From Bufo bufo (taxonomy: Eukaryota > Chordata > Amphibia > Anura > Bufonidae): a DNA stretch of 64,000 nt. The position numbers and the translations under genes were made by a program. Each line of letters starts with the position of its first letter. Within the stretch, counting starts at the first letter, position 1. Of the stretch, positions 23,411 through 34,110 are shown one piece after another. The stretch covers positions 267,954,771 through 268,018,770 of the forward strand of contig NC_053391.1 in NCBI RefSeq assembly GCF_905171765.1. The letters are read 5' to 3'. The notes under the pieces are model-generated. The model searched no databases. It worked only from the letters and a program-made list of their open reading frames with translations, and was not told the origin of the DNA.

Positions 23411-24707
23411 CCTCTGATCCGTTTGAACCTTTGGACACTATCGACATCAAATGGCTTACTGTCAAAACTATTTTCCTGGTGGCAATAACATCTGCCAGAA
23501 GAGTCTGTGAGCTACAGGCCTTGTCCATCCAAGAACCGTTTTTTTCAGTGTTCTAGGACAAATTAGTTCTCAAATTGGATCCGGCATTTCTCCCAAAGGT
23601 GGTTTCGACCTTCCATAGGTCACAAGACATTGTTCTTCCTTCGTTTTGTGACAATCCAAAAAATGAACAAGAAATCTCCTACCACACATTAGATGTTCGG
23701 AGAGCGGTCCTAAAATACCTGGAAGTTACCAGACAATGGAGAGTAGACAAAAATCTTTTTGTCCAGTTTTCATGTCCCAACAAGGGGAAAAAAGCAGCAA
23801 AAAGTTCCATCTCTAGATGGATAAGACTCGCCATCTCCGAAGCATATAAAGCCCAAGGGAAAGATACCCCTGCTTCTCTAAAAGCACATTCAACAAGAGG
23901 CATGGCAGCCTCCTGGTGTCACGAGGGTGTCAAGAACCACGCCTGACTCCGTTATACCCTGGGTCAGGAAGTCGCAGCGGTTGGCTGCGCGCTCCATGTA
24001 AGATAGGGCTGTTTCCTTATGGTAGCTTTCTGGGTTTGCTTTGCAACCCTTTTTGGCTCACTCAGGGATCCGTAGCTCCTTCTCCTCAGCTGTTCCTTGT
24101 CCAGCACTCCCAACCTTCTTATAGTCCCCTCTCACACTTCTCTGGTTGCCAGATATAGAGCTTCCTGCCTGGACTTCTATACTGACCCTCTGGAGCTGTG
24201 TTGCTGCATTCTCTGGTTGTTGGTCCAGAACGTTACCCTCCGGATCCCTGTTGGACCTTTGTGGTCTGCTGTGGTCGCCCACCTGGGTGTATGTGTTTGT
24301 CTGTATTGTCTGTCCTCTCCCTGGTGTTTCCATCTTAGTGTCAGTGGTGCGGACTAGCGATCCCACCGGCCCGTTCACTATCTAGGGCTCATTTTAGGGA
24401 ATGCCAGGGTTTAGGCACGTGATCGCCGCACGGGTGAGGAACCCGTCTAGGGACGTCAGGGCAGTCAGGTGCCAGCCGCAAGGTGAGTCAGGGGTCACCA
24501 CCTTTCCCTCTCCCTTGGGCAGGGCTTTCCTTTTTCCCTCCCTGTGCGTGACGCCGGTCATTACACCTGGGCGGAAAAAGCTTCAGCCTCATTACAGCGA
24601 CCTGGAAAAGAGTTCATACCTTTACGAAACACTACATATTAGATATTTTTGCCAATGATGACCTAAGATTTGGACGTAAAGTCCTTTCTGCTGTGGTCCC
24701 CCCCTAA
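23411..24707 (+). pseudogene. DIRS tyrosine recombinase, catalytic part
   Basis: It continues the recombinase of 8196-8970. The first catalytic Arg is in TSARRVCELQ near 23495, and the H-x-x-R box is in KAHSTRGMAASW (about 23885). A solo LTR (23917-24565) then interrupts. After it comes AEKASAS and, in another frame, the catalytic Tyr in TKHYILDIF (codon 24633-24635). The frame closes with TAA at about 24705. Besides the inserts it has a stop near 23554 and a frameshift near 24600. The R-H-R-Y residues survive although the gene is dead. Confidence 0.85.
23917..24565. mobile_element. solo LTR (649 bp)
   Basis: It starts TGTCACGAGG and ends CATTACA, with a perfect 5-bp target duplication CCTGG (23912-23916 and 24566-24570). 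It splits the DIRS recombinase after its HxxR box. No internal region is present, so it arose by LTR recombination. It differs in sequence from the Gypsy LTR above. Confidence 0.9.
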
Positions 24708-24728
24708 TAGTATCTTTGATATTTTTCT

Positions 24729-24812
24729 CAGGACTTGGTGTCATGGAGTCGACTGGGGAAAAGAGTATTACACTCACCGGTAATCCGGTTTCCTGGAAGT
24801 CTCCATAACACC
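24729..24812 (+). repeat. DIRS internal complementary region
   Basis: The first half (CTCAGGACTTGG to GGGGAAAAG) is complementary to the left outer end near 3330-3365. The second half (AGTATTACACTCACC to CATAACACC) is complementary to the right outer end near 24965-25013. The two meet at about 24764. This joined complement is the template thought to complete the ends and circularise DIRS DNA. Confidence 0.85.
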
Positions 24813-24876
24813 ACATACATCCCACCCTTTTTTTGTTCTGCTATTATCCTTTCATCCTGGGGTTCTTCGTTAAAAT

Positions 24877-25013
24877 ACACTGGCGATGTGAGGAGGGGGT
24901 GGGGTTTTTAACCTCTCTGTGTTTTTCCTGTCCAATCAGAAGGAAGTCAATCTCAGGACTTGGTGTCATGGAGACTTCCAGGAAACGGATTACCGGTGAG
25001 TGTAATACTCTTT
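24877..25013 (+). repeat. DIRS right inverted terminal repeat
   Basis: It is the inverse of the left repeat at 3340-3440 from CACTGGCGATGT outward, then has its own outer tail with GGTGAGTGTAATACTC. The right boundary is set by the match to the internal complementary region. Confidence 0.85.
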
Positions 25014-25489
25014 TTTTCTATACAGCTGGAGTGCTGCGGTGTGGACATTTCTGTAGTAAACCACAAGCATATATATGCAAATTGTATTAAAAAGCCAAAT
25101 CTTCCAAGTGCTGGGATAACCTCCAATGGCAGGACAATAGACAGCGTCTTTAAGCGCTCTGCAGGGATAAAGAATGTAAAAAAATTGTTAAATGTACATA
25201 AAGATTAGGCAATCTCAACACACAATACATATGTAATAAATATATCAGTATAAAGAGGTATTAGAGGGTTAATGTAGACAAAAAAAAAAATCTGATACAT
25301 GTTTACATCGAACATGATTTACTACATAGTGTTATTTTTTTAATTGTCTACCTTGGTACCGCAGCCCACAAGTCCACGTCAAGGGTCCTCTCTGTCTTGT
25401 GAGTCCTACACTATCTACATAACCCCCCCCCCACCAAAAAAACTACACTGGAAAATAATAAATACTAAGATGACCAGAGTCCAGACAAT

Positions 25490-27003
25490 TCATAATCTGC
25501 CATGCACTACATCCATCTGCCACGGCAATGCTCCCTCAGGACTTGGAAAATATTGTTCATAGAGGGCCCGAACTGCAATCCCTGCAGTTCCAGGTCGTCC
25601 ATGAAGGGTCTGGTCCAATCCTCCGGATGAAGAAGACGTACCAGGTTCCAATTCATCAACTTCTGAGGGACCATCATGAATCCTGACAAAGTTATACAGG
25701 ATCACACACGCTTGAATAACCTTGGTGGCATTCTCCGGTGCCATCTGTAAGGATGACAATAATAAGCTTCACTTCTGTGAGAGTATTCCAAACGCACACT
25801 CTACATACCGACGGGCTCTACTCAGCCGATAGTTAAATATACGTCTGCTGTCATCCAGGTTGCGTCTGGGGAAGAGCCGCATGACATGGGGTGTCAAAGC
25901 AAACGCTTCATCAGCCACAATAACAAATGGAGCCGGTGGTCCCGCAGAACCTGGCAGCATTCTGGGCTCTGGGAGTGAAAGCTGGTTGGCTTGAAGCCGA
26001 TCACCCATTCTAGAAGAACTGAAAATGCGCGCATCTGCAGTGCTCCAATAGGCCCTAATATCCACAATTAAAAACTTGTAATTACTGTCAGCCAAGGCCA
26101 TTAGCACAACAGAAAAATACTGTTTAAAATTGTAGTACCGGGACCCTGAGTGAAGCGGCTTCTTAACACGTATGTGTTTGCCATCCAGTGCCCCAATGCA
26201 GTTAGGAAACTGCGCATCAACATAAAAACCCTCAGCAATCCGGATCCAATCCTCAGCCTTGGGCACTGGCATCACCGCTCCCCGTAGTTGCTGCCAAATC
26301 AAATCACTGGTTTGACGAACTATCCGAGAAATAGTCGAGACTCCCAGCAGAAACTCAAAATGCAGAGATGCAAATGAATTCCCAGTAGCCAAAAATCTGG
26401 AAGACACAAACATAAAAACAGTAATGCAACACATATATACTATAACAGGCATGCTCAACCTGCGGCCCTCCAGCTGTTGTAAAACTACAACTCCCATCAT
26501 GCCCTACTGTAGGCTGATAGCTGTAGGCTGTTCGGCCATGCTGGGAGTTGTAGTTTTGCCACAGCTGGAGGGCCGCAGGTTGAACATGCCTGATCTATAA
26601 CAACAACAATTTTCGACTAATATATATACTCATAATCACATTGCATCTAAACTATCACACAAACATAAATCATATGAAATATACATACCTCAACGTGACG
26701 ATGAGCCGTTCCTCAGGAGAAATGCAGCGCCTCATATTTGTGTCCTGGTATGTGAGGCCAGGACGCAGAGACGCCAACAACAAATCAAAGCTGCTCACAG
26801 ACATACGACAATACCCATTAAATTTCTCAGGATGCTGTCGCAGATGCTGTACAGCATGTGGAAATGACCCTTCCTGCGCCGCTGACAGAGAATTGGGTGA
26901 ACCCAGTGCCTCCTCCTCCTCGGTTCCACGTTCAGCATAGTTGGCTGCTGTTCGTGTTCCCAAGAAAGCAGCCAGCGCAAGAGAACCAGTTCCTCCTTAG
27001 CCA
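25490..27003 (-). pseudogene. Harbinger (HARBI1-type) transposase
   Basis: Exon 1 (about 27003-26688) encodes RRRRHWVHPI and, after a frameshift near 26850, MSVSSFDLLL and QDTNMRRCISPEERL. An intron follows. Exon 2 starts at 26396 with FLATGNSF and carries the DDE nuclease: D in CIGALDGKHIRVKKP, D in the VDIRAYWSTADARI region, and the E region in RYVECAFGIL. TGA at about 25769-25771 stands where TGG (Trp) is expected, and the same frame continues to 25490. It is similar to vertebrate HARBI1, but the breaks, TIR and MADF partner mark it as a transposon gene. Confidence 0.88.
26446..26592. mobile_element. short palindromic hAT-like MITE in transposase intron
   Basis: About 147 bp with inverted ends CAGGCATGCTCAACCTGCGG / complement, extending inward through a CCCTCCAGCTGT block. 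The flanks share CTATAA at the 3' end of the expected 8-bp duplication (six of eight match). It has a CAG end and no coding capacity. Confidence 0.8.
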
Positions 27004-27239
27004 TGATACAACAGAAAATTGTAGCCAGAATCCAATGTCTGCCAAACACAGGATTTCAAGTACGCTCTCAATGCTGCAACAAGCTGATGAAAATGGAGTA
27101 ACAACTCGCACATGACCAAGTTAAATAGGGGGAGGGAAAAAGGGGATGTGTTCCAAAATGATGTTCACACCTTTTCTTTCTTCCTTTTGCGATCCGCAAA
27201 AAACAGATCGTGTACTGAAACCATACGGATATGTTTATA

Positions 27240-27318
27240 AGAGCGGAAGCAACACGGAAACAAACAACGGATCCGTTTAAAACGGACCGCAAAACCATAC
27301 GGTCTTGTGCAGGGGGCC
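27240..27318 (-). repeat. Harbinger right terminal and subterminal repeat
   Basis: Read inward it has the GGCCCCCTGCACAAGACCGT end, then GGTCCG and GGATCCG motifs. Nearly the same arrangement (GGCC, TGCACACGACC, GGTCCGC, GGATCCG) is found in the TAA-flanked MITEs at 27800, 46722 and elsewhere, linking those MITEs to this family. Confidence 0.7.
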
Positions 27319-27329
27319 TAAGAGGTACA

Positions 27330-27621
27330 TACCGTATGGGAATAAAAGGTTTAGGAACAAAAAGAAACCAATGTGGATAAATAGAACTGTAAAGAAAGAA
27401 ATAAATAACAAAAAGAAAGCATATAAATCACTAAAACAGGACAGGAGAGTAGCACGGAAGCACTGAAAAACTATAAGGAAAAAAATAGAACATGTAAAAA
27501 ACAAATAAAAGCGTCCAAACTAGAGTCCGAGAGATTAAATGCCAAAAAGAGTAAAACTAACCCTAAAATGTTCTTCAATTATATAAATGATAAAAAGTAT
27601 AAATCTGAAGGTGTCGGCCCT
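27330..27621 (+). pseudogene. CR1-like LINE fragment 1 (endonuclease-RT linker)
   Basis: With frame changes the + strand encodes a Lys/Arg-rich linker that includes KMFFNYINDKK, typical of CR1/L2-group ORF2 between endonuclease and RT. The fragment stops at TTAA 27622-27625, where a 4.6-kb element is inserted. Confidence 0.6.
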
Positions 27622-27799
27622 TTAACTGCTTACCGACCGCCTAACGCAGGGATGCGTCCTGGCGGTGGTCGATTCATTCCTCCTAGACGCATATACGCGT
27701 CATCTCGCGAGACGGGAGATTTCCTGTGAACGCGCGCACACAGGCAACGAAGGTAAGGCTGTGGCAGGCTGTAGATGCGATTTATTTTTTAACCCCTAA

Positions 27800-29931
27800 G
27801 GCCTCATGCACACGACCGTATTTTTTCACGGTCCGCAAAACGGGGTTCCATTGGTCCGTGATCCGTGACCGTTTTTTCGTCCGTGGGTCTTCCTTGATTT
27901 TTGGAGGATCCACGGACATGAAAAAAAAGTCATTTTGGTGTCTGCCTGGTCGTGCGGAGCCAAACGGATCCGCCCTGAATTACAATGCAAGTCAATGGGG
28001 ACGGATCCGTTTGACGTTGACACAATATGGTGCAATTTCAAACGGATCCGTCCCCCATTGACTTTCAATGTAAAGTCAGGAGTTAATATACCATAGGATC
28101 AGAGTTTTCTCCAATCCGATGGTATATTTTAACTTCAAGCGTCCCCATCACCATGGGAACGCCTCTATGTTAGAATATACCATCGGATTTGAGTTACATC
28201 GTGAAACTCAGATCCGACAGTATATTCTAACACAGAGGCGTTCCCATAGTGATGGGGACGCTTCTAGTTAGAATATACTACGAACTGTGTACATGACTGC
28301 TGCCTGCCAGCACCCGATCTTTTACAGGGGGCTGTGATCAGCACAATTAACCCTTCAGGTGTCGCACCTGAAGGGGTTAATTGTGCGTATCATAGCCCCC
28401 TGTAAGAGATCAGGGGCAGACCCCCCCTCCCTCCCCAGTTTGAATATCATTGGTGGCCAATATCATTGGTGGCCAGTGTGCCCCCCCCCCCCCCGGCCCC
28501 CCCTCTATTGTAATATCATTGGTGGCCAGTGTGCGGCCTCCGTCGGCCCCCCTCCCCCCCTATATTGTAATTTCATTGGTGGCCAGTGTGCGGCCTCCCC
28601 TCTCCCCCCCCCCCCCCCGCCCGATCATTGGTGGCAGCGGAGATTCCGATCGGAGTCCCAGTTTAATCGCTCTGGGGCTCCGATCGGTAACCATGGCAAC
28701 CAGGACGCTACTGCAGGCCTGGTTGCCATGGTTACTTAGCAATATTACAATATTAGAAGCATCATACTTACCTGCTGGCTGCTGCGATGTCTGTGTCCGG
28801 CCGGGAGCTCCTCCTACTGGTAAGTGACAGATCATTAAGCAATGCGCCGCACAGACCTGTCACTTACCAGTAGGAGGAGCTCCCGGCCGGACACAGACAT
28901 CGCAGCAGCCAGCAGGTAAGTATGATGCTTCTAATATTGTAATATTGCTAAGTAACCATGGCAACCAGGCCTGCAGTAGCGTCCTGGTTGCCATGGTTAC
29001 CGATCGGAGCCCCAGAGCGATTAAACTGGGACTCCGATCGGAATCTCCGCTGCCACCAATGATCGGGGGAGGGGGGGAGGGGAGGCCGCACACTGGCCAC
29101 CAATGATATTAATACAATAGAGGGGGGGCGCACACTGGCCACCAATGATTTTACAATAGGGGGAGAGGGGAGGCCGCACACTGGCCACCAATGATATTAC
29201 AATAGAGGGGGGGGGCGGGGGAGGCCGCACACTGGCCACCAATGAAATTACAATAGGGGGGTGCGGGGGGTGCCGCACACTGGCCACCAATGATATTTAA
29301 ACTGGGGAGGGAGGGGGACGCTTCTAGTTAGAATATACTACGAACTGTGTACATGACTGCCCCCTGCTGCCTGGCAGCACCCTATCTCTTATAGGGGGCT
29401 ATGATATGCACAATTAACAAGGGGTTAATTGTGCGGATCACAGCCCCCTGTAAGAGATCGGGTGCTGCCAGGCAGCAGGGGGCAGTCATGTACACAGTTC
29501 GTAGTATATTCTAACTAGAAGCGTCCCCATCACTATGGGAACGCCTCTGTGTTAGAATATACTGTCGGATTTGAGTTTTCACGAAGTGAAAACTCATCTC
29601 TGAAAAAGCTTTTATGCAGACGGATCTTCGAATCCGTCTGTATGAAAGTAACCTACGGCCACGGATCACGGACGCGGATGCCAATCTTGTGTGCATCCGT
29701 GTTCTTTCACGGACCCATTGACTTGAATGGGCCCGTGAACCGTTGTCCGTAGGACAGGAATGACAGGTCATATTTTTTTGACGGACAGGAAACACGGATC
29801 ACGGATGCGGCTGCAAAACGGTGCATTTTCCGATTTTTCCACGGACCCATTGAAAGTCAATGGGTCTGCGCAAAAAAACAGAAAACGGCACAACGGCCAC
29901 GGATGCACACAACGGTCGTGTGCATGAGGCC
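27800..29931. mobile_element. 2.1-kb fold-back PIF/Harbinger MITE nested in element A
   Basis: The ends are GGCCTCATGCACACGACCGT and its complement, flanked by TAA (27797-27799) and TTA (29932-29934). Most of the element is one giant imperfect palindrome centred near 28845, with arms near 1 kb containing C-rich minisatellite blocks (28480-28620 and 29040-29290). Element B shows the empty site CCCCTAACAGG at 37816-37826, which independently fixes the insertion. Confidence 0.85.
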
Positions 29932-29934
29932 TTA

Positions 29935-30560
29935 CAGGTATATTAGACGCTGTTTTGATAACAGCGTCTAATATACCTGCTACCTGGTCCTCTGGTGGTC
30001 CCTTTTGCTTGGATCGACCACCAGAGGACACAGGCAGCTCTGTAATAAGTAGCACCAAGCACCACACCACACTACACTACACCCCCCCCTGTCACTTATT
30101 AACCCCTGATCACCCCATATAGACTCCCTTATCACCCCCCTGTCATTGATCACTCCCTGTCATTGATCACCCCCCCTGTCATTGATCACCCCCCTGTAAG
30201 GCTCCATTCAGACGTCCGTATGTGTTTTACGGATCCATGGATCGGATCCGCAAAACACATACGGACGTCTGAATGGAGCCTTACAGGGGGTTGGTCACCC
30301 CATATAGACTCCCTGATCACCCCCCTGTCATTGATCACCCCCTGTCATTGATCACCCCCCTGTAAGGCTCCATTCAGACGTCCGTATGTGTTTTACGGAT
30401 CCACGGATCCATGGATAGGATCCGCAAAACACATACGGACGTCTGAATGGAGCCTTACAGGGGTGTCATCAATGACAGGGGGATGATCACCCCATATAGA
30501 CTCCCTGATCACCCCCCTGTCATTGATCGCCACCCTGTCATTGATCACCCCCCTGTAAGG
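29935..30560. repeat. tandem blocks with hairpin units in element A
   Basis: Repeats of CCCCCTGTCATTGATCAC are interleaved with near-perfect hairpins (about 88 nt, 30197-30285 and 30363-30460) bearing TAAGGCTCCATTCAGACGTC arms and GGATCCG motifs. The array matches 38020-38950 in element B. Confidence 0.75.
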
Positions 30561-31900
30561 CTCCATTCAGACATTTTTTTTGCACAAGTTAGTGGAAATT
30601 GATTTTTTTTTTTTTCTTACAAAGTCTCATATTCCACTAACTTGTGACAAAAAATAAAATCTCACATGAACTCACCATACCCCTCACAGAATCCAAATGC
30701 GTAACATTTTTTAGACATTTATATTCCAGACTTCTTCTCACGCTTTAGGGCCCCTAAAATGCCAGGGCAGTATAAATACCCAACATGTGACCCCATTTCG
30801 GAAAGTATACACCCCAAAGTATTCGCTGAGGGGCATATTGAGTCCATGAAAGATTGAAATTTTTGTCCCAAGTTAGCGGAAAGGGAGACTTTGAGAAATA
30901 AAATAAAAAAAATCAATTTCCACTAACTTGTGCAAAAAAAAAAAAAATTTCTATGAACTCGCCATGCCCCTCATTGAATACCTTGGGGTGTCTTCTTTCC
31001 AAAATGGGGTCACATGTGGGGTATTTATACTGCCGTGGCATTTTAGGGGCCCTAAAGCTTGAGAAGAAGTCTGGGATCAAAATGTCTAAAAATGCCCTCC
31101 TAAAAGGAATTTGGGCCCCTTTGCGCATCTATGCTGCAAAAAAGTTTCACACATGTGGTATTGCCGTACTCAGGAGAAGTTGGGGAATGTGTTTTGGGGT
31201 GTCATTTTACATATACCCATGCTGGGTGATATAAATATCTTGGTCAAATGCCAACTTTGTATAAAAAAATGGGAAAAGTTGTCTTTTGCCGAGATATTTC
31301 TCTCACCCAGCATGGGTATATGTAAAATGACACCCGAAAACACATTGCCCAACTTCTCCTGAGTACGGCGATACCAGATGTGTGACACTTTTTTGCAGCC
31401 TAGGTGGGCAAAGGGGCCCACATTCCAAAGAGCACCTTTAGGATTTCACAGGGCATTTTTACACATTTTGATTTCAAACTACTTCCCACACATTAGGGCC
31501 CCTAAAATGCCAGGGCAGTATAACTACCCCACAGGTGACCCCATTTTGGAAAGAAGACACCCCAAGGTATTTCGTGATTGGCATAGTGAGTTCATGGAAG
31601 TTTTTATTTTTTGTCACAAGTTAGTGGAATATGAGACTTTGTAAGAAATAAATAAAGAAATCATCATTTTCCACTAACTTGTGACAAAAAATAAAAAGTT
31701 CTATGAACTCACTATTCCCATCAGCGAATACCTTAGGGTGTCTACTTTCTGAAATGGGGTTATTTGTGGGGTTTTTCTACTGTCTGGGCATTGTAGAACC
31801 TCAGGAAACATGACAGGTGCTCAGAAAGTCAGAGCTGCTTCAAAAAGCGGAAATTCACATTTTTGTACCATAGTTTGTAAACGCTATAACTTTTACCCAA
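30560..31900. repeat. alternating inverted satellite units in element A
   Basis: Blocks containing GGTATATGTAAAATGACACC, TTTTTTGCAGCCTAGGTGGG and CACTAACTTGTGACAAAAAA recur in both orientations, forming nested palindromes. Open frames here repeat the same short peptide on both strands and are not genes. Confidence 0.75.
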
Positions 31901-32230
31901 ACCATTTTTTTTTTACCCAAACATTTTTTTTTTATCAAAGACATGTAGAACAATACATTTTGAGAAAAATGTATATATAGATGTCGTTTTTTTAAAAAAA
32001 ATTTACAACTGAAAGTGAAATTTCGATTAATAACAAAAAAAGTAAAAATGTCAGCAGCAATGAAATACCACCAAATGAAAGCTCTATTAGTGAGAAGAAA
32101 AGGAGGTAAAATTCATTTGGGTGGTAAGTTGCATGACCGAGCAATAAACAGTGAAAGTAGTGTAGTGCAGAATTGTAAAAAGTGGTCTGGTCATTAAGGG
32201 TGTTTAAGCTAGGGGGGCTGAGGTGGTTAA

Positions 32231-32361
32231 AGAGCAATGAGGGGGGAGTCGCAGAAAGCGACGAGGAGAAAGCAAAGCTGTTAAATATTTTTTTCTCCTA
32301 TGTATTCAATGAGGAAAATTAACTGTCAGATGAAATGCTGAATGTAAAAATAAATTCCCCA
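32231..32361 (+). pseudogene. CR1-like LINE fragment 2
   Basis: It continues fragment 1 in the same orientation after element A and encodes an AESDEEKAKLLNIFFSYVF-like stretch expected before the RT domain. It ends at TTAA 32362. Confidence 0.55.
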
Positions 32362-33874
32362 TTAACCACTTCACATCTGGGCCATTTGCCCCCTTCCTGA
32401 CCAGGCCTAATTTTGCAAATCTGACATATCTCACTTTATGTGGTAATAACTAGATTGTTTTCTCGTGACACATTGTACTTCATGCTAGTCATAAATTTGA
32501 GTCAATATATTTCACCTTTTATTTATGAAAAAAATCCCAAATTTACCCAAAATTTAGAAAAATTCGCAATTTTCTAAATTTCAATTTCTCTGCTTTTAAA
32601 ACAGAAAGTGATACCTCATAAAATATTTACTACTTAACAATACCCATATGTCTACTTTATGTTGGCATCATTTTGGAAATGTCATTTTATTTTTTGGGGA
32701 CGTTAGAAGGCTTAGAAGTTTAGAAGCAATTCTTAAAATTTTAAAGAAAATTGCCAAAACCCACTTTTTAAGGACCAGTTCAGGTCTGAAGTCACTTTGT
32801 GGGGCTTACATAGTTCAGGTCTAAAGTCACTTTGTGGGGCTTACATAGTGGATACCCCCATAAATGACCCCATTATAGAAACTACACCCCTTAAGTTACT
32901 TAAAACCGATTTTATAAATATTATTAACCCTTTAGGCGTTCCACAAGAATTAAAGGAAAATGAAGATCAAATTTTAAAATTTCACATTTTTGGCAGATTT
33001 TCCATTTTAATCCAATTTTTTTCTTTAACACATCGATGGTTAACAGCCAAACAAAACTCAATATTTATTACCCAGATTCTGCGGTTTACAGAAACTCCCC
33101 ACATGTGGTCATAAACTGCTGTATGGGCACACGGCAGGGCGCAGAAGAAAAGGAGCGCCACATGATTTTTAGATGCCATGTCCCATTTGAAGCCCCCCTG
33201 ATGCACCCTTACAGTAGAAACTCCCAAGAAGTGACCCCATTTTGGAAACTAGGGGATAAGGTGCCAGTTTTATTGGTACTATTTTTGGGTACGTATGATT
33301 TTTTGATCATTCATTATAACACTTTATGGGGCAAGGTGACCCAAAAGTTGGTTATTTTAGCACAGTTTTTATTTATTTATTTTTACAGCGTTCACCTGAG
33401 GGGTTCAGTGAAGTGACATTTTTATAGAGCAGATCGTTACGGATGTGGCGATATCTAATATGTATAATTTTTCTTATTTATTTAAGTTTTACACAATAAT
33501 AGCATTTTTGAAACAGAAAAATTATGTTTTAATGTGTCCATGAGAGCTATAGTTTTTTTTTTTTTTTTTTAGCGATTTTCTTTTGTAGGGGCTCATTTTT
33601 TGCGGGATGAGGTGACGTGTTTTATTGGTACCATTTTGTGGGACATACGCCTTTTTGATCACTTGGTGTTGCACTTTTTGTGATGTAAGGTGACAAAAAT
33701 GGCTTTTTTTGACACAGTTTTTTTTTTTATGGTGTTTATCGGACTGGGTCGATCATGTGATATATTTATAGAGCCGACCGCCACGGACGCGGCAATACCA
33801 AATATGTCTATTTAATTTTTTCTATTTTGAATTTTTTTTTTTTTTATTCCTTACATGGGGAATTTTTTTTTTAC
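32362..33874. repeat. TTAA-type interspersed repeat (family 3), truncated
   Basis: It begins TTAACCACTTCACATCTGG and contains TGCAAATCTGACATA, TGGGGTATTTCTA-like and GCCACGGACGCGGCAATACC blocks. The same family occurs in reverse at 51881-54320. The right end near 33874 is unclear because no second TTAA aligns, so the border with the LINE may be a deletion. Confidence 0.6.
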
Positions 33875-34110
33875 ATGTGAAACCGTGGGTAACTGGCTGA
33901 GTGATAGAAAACAGAGGGTGGTTATTAACGGTACACACTCAGATTGGGTCACTGTCACTAGTGGGGTACCTCAGGGGTCAGTATTGGGCCCTATTCTCTA
34001 CAATATATTTATTAATGATCTTGTAGAAGGCTTGCATAGTAAAATATAAATTTTCGCAGATGACACTAAACTGTGTAAAGTAATTAACACTGATAAGGAC
34101 ATAATTTTTG
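33875..34110 (+). pseudogene. CR1-like LINE fragment 3 (reverse transcriptase)
   Basis: [17 protein letters not shown], then [21 protein letters not shown] and, after a stop, FADDTKLCKV give the RT motif B and C regions with catalytic DD, typical of the CR1 clade. The orientation and order match fragments 1 and 2. About 500 nt of RT between fragments is missing. Confidence 0.75.

Larger units (their letters stand above)
3330..25013 (+). mobile_element. DIRS-type tyrosine-recombinase retrotransposon, interrupted
   Basis: It contains, in order, a gag-like ORF, an RT/RNase H/methyltransferase-like ORF and a tyrosine recombinase on the + strand. The ends are inverted repeats: about 3340-3440 is complementary to 24877-24990. 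An internal complementary region near 24729-24810 carries the complement of both outer ends joined together, the structural hallmark of DIRS1-group elements. Without the four insertions it would be about 5 kb. No target duplication is expected or seen. The exact end bases are uncertain by a few nucleotides. Confidence 0.9.
1..27318. mobile_element. PIF/Harbinger DNA transposon, left end outside window, heavily interrupted
   Basis: The left part carries MADF-like exons and the right part a HARBI1-type DDE transposase on the opposite strand, the usual two-gene content of vertebrate Harbinger elements. The right end is visible: read inward on the minus strand from 27318 it starts GGCCCCCTGCACAAGACCGT, and TAA follows at 27319-27321, matching the TWA target of this superfamily. 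The interior is split by hAT, DIRS, Gypsy, Penelope and Tc1 insertions. That left and right halves are one original insertion is inference. An inverted duplicate of the transposase tail at 2814-3065 hints at rearrangement or two copies. Confidence 0.6.
27626..32226. mobile_element. TTAA-flanked non-autonomous element A (4.6 kb)
   Basis: It is flanked by TTAA at 27622-27625 and 32227-32230 and inserted in the LINE, which resumes after it. It is related end to end with element B (37605-42172): the left end shares GACCGCCTAACGCAGG, and the right end shares GTGTTTAAGC...GGGGGCTGA(A/G)GTGG. It consists of a left unique part, a 2.1-kb nested fold-back (27800-29931), a CACCCCCCTGTCATTGAT array and an inverted satellite part (30560-31900). 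No transposase. TTAA fits piggyBac or Kolobok; which one is unknown. Confidence 0.75.

Noticed and set aside
25490..27003. Host HARBI1 gene
   Set aside because: A nearby terminal repeat with TAA, a MADF partner, a frameshift and a stop show it to be a transposon gene.
28430..29300. C-run blocks as functional G-quadruplex regulators
   Set aside because: Runs are present, but they are part of a symmetric transposon palindrome; no regulatory context can be shown.
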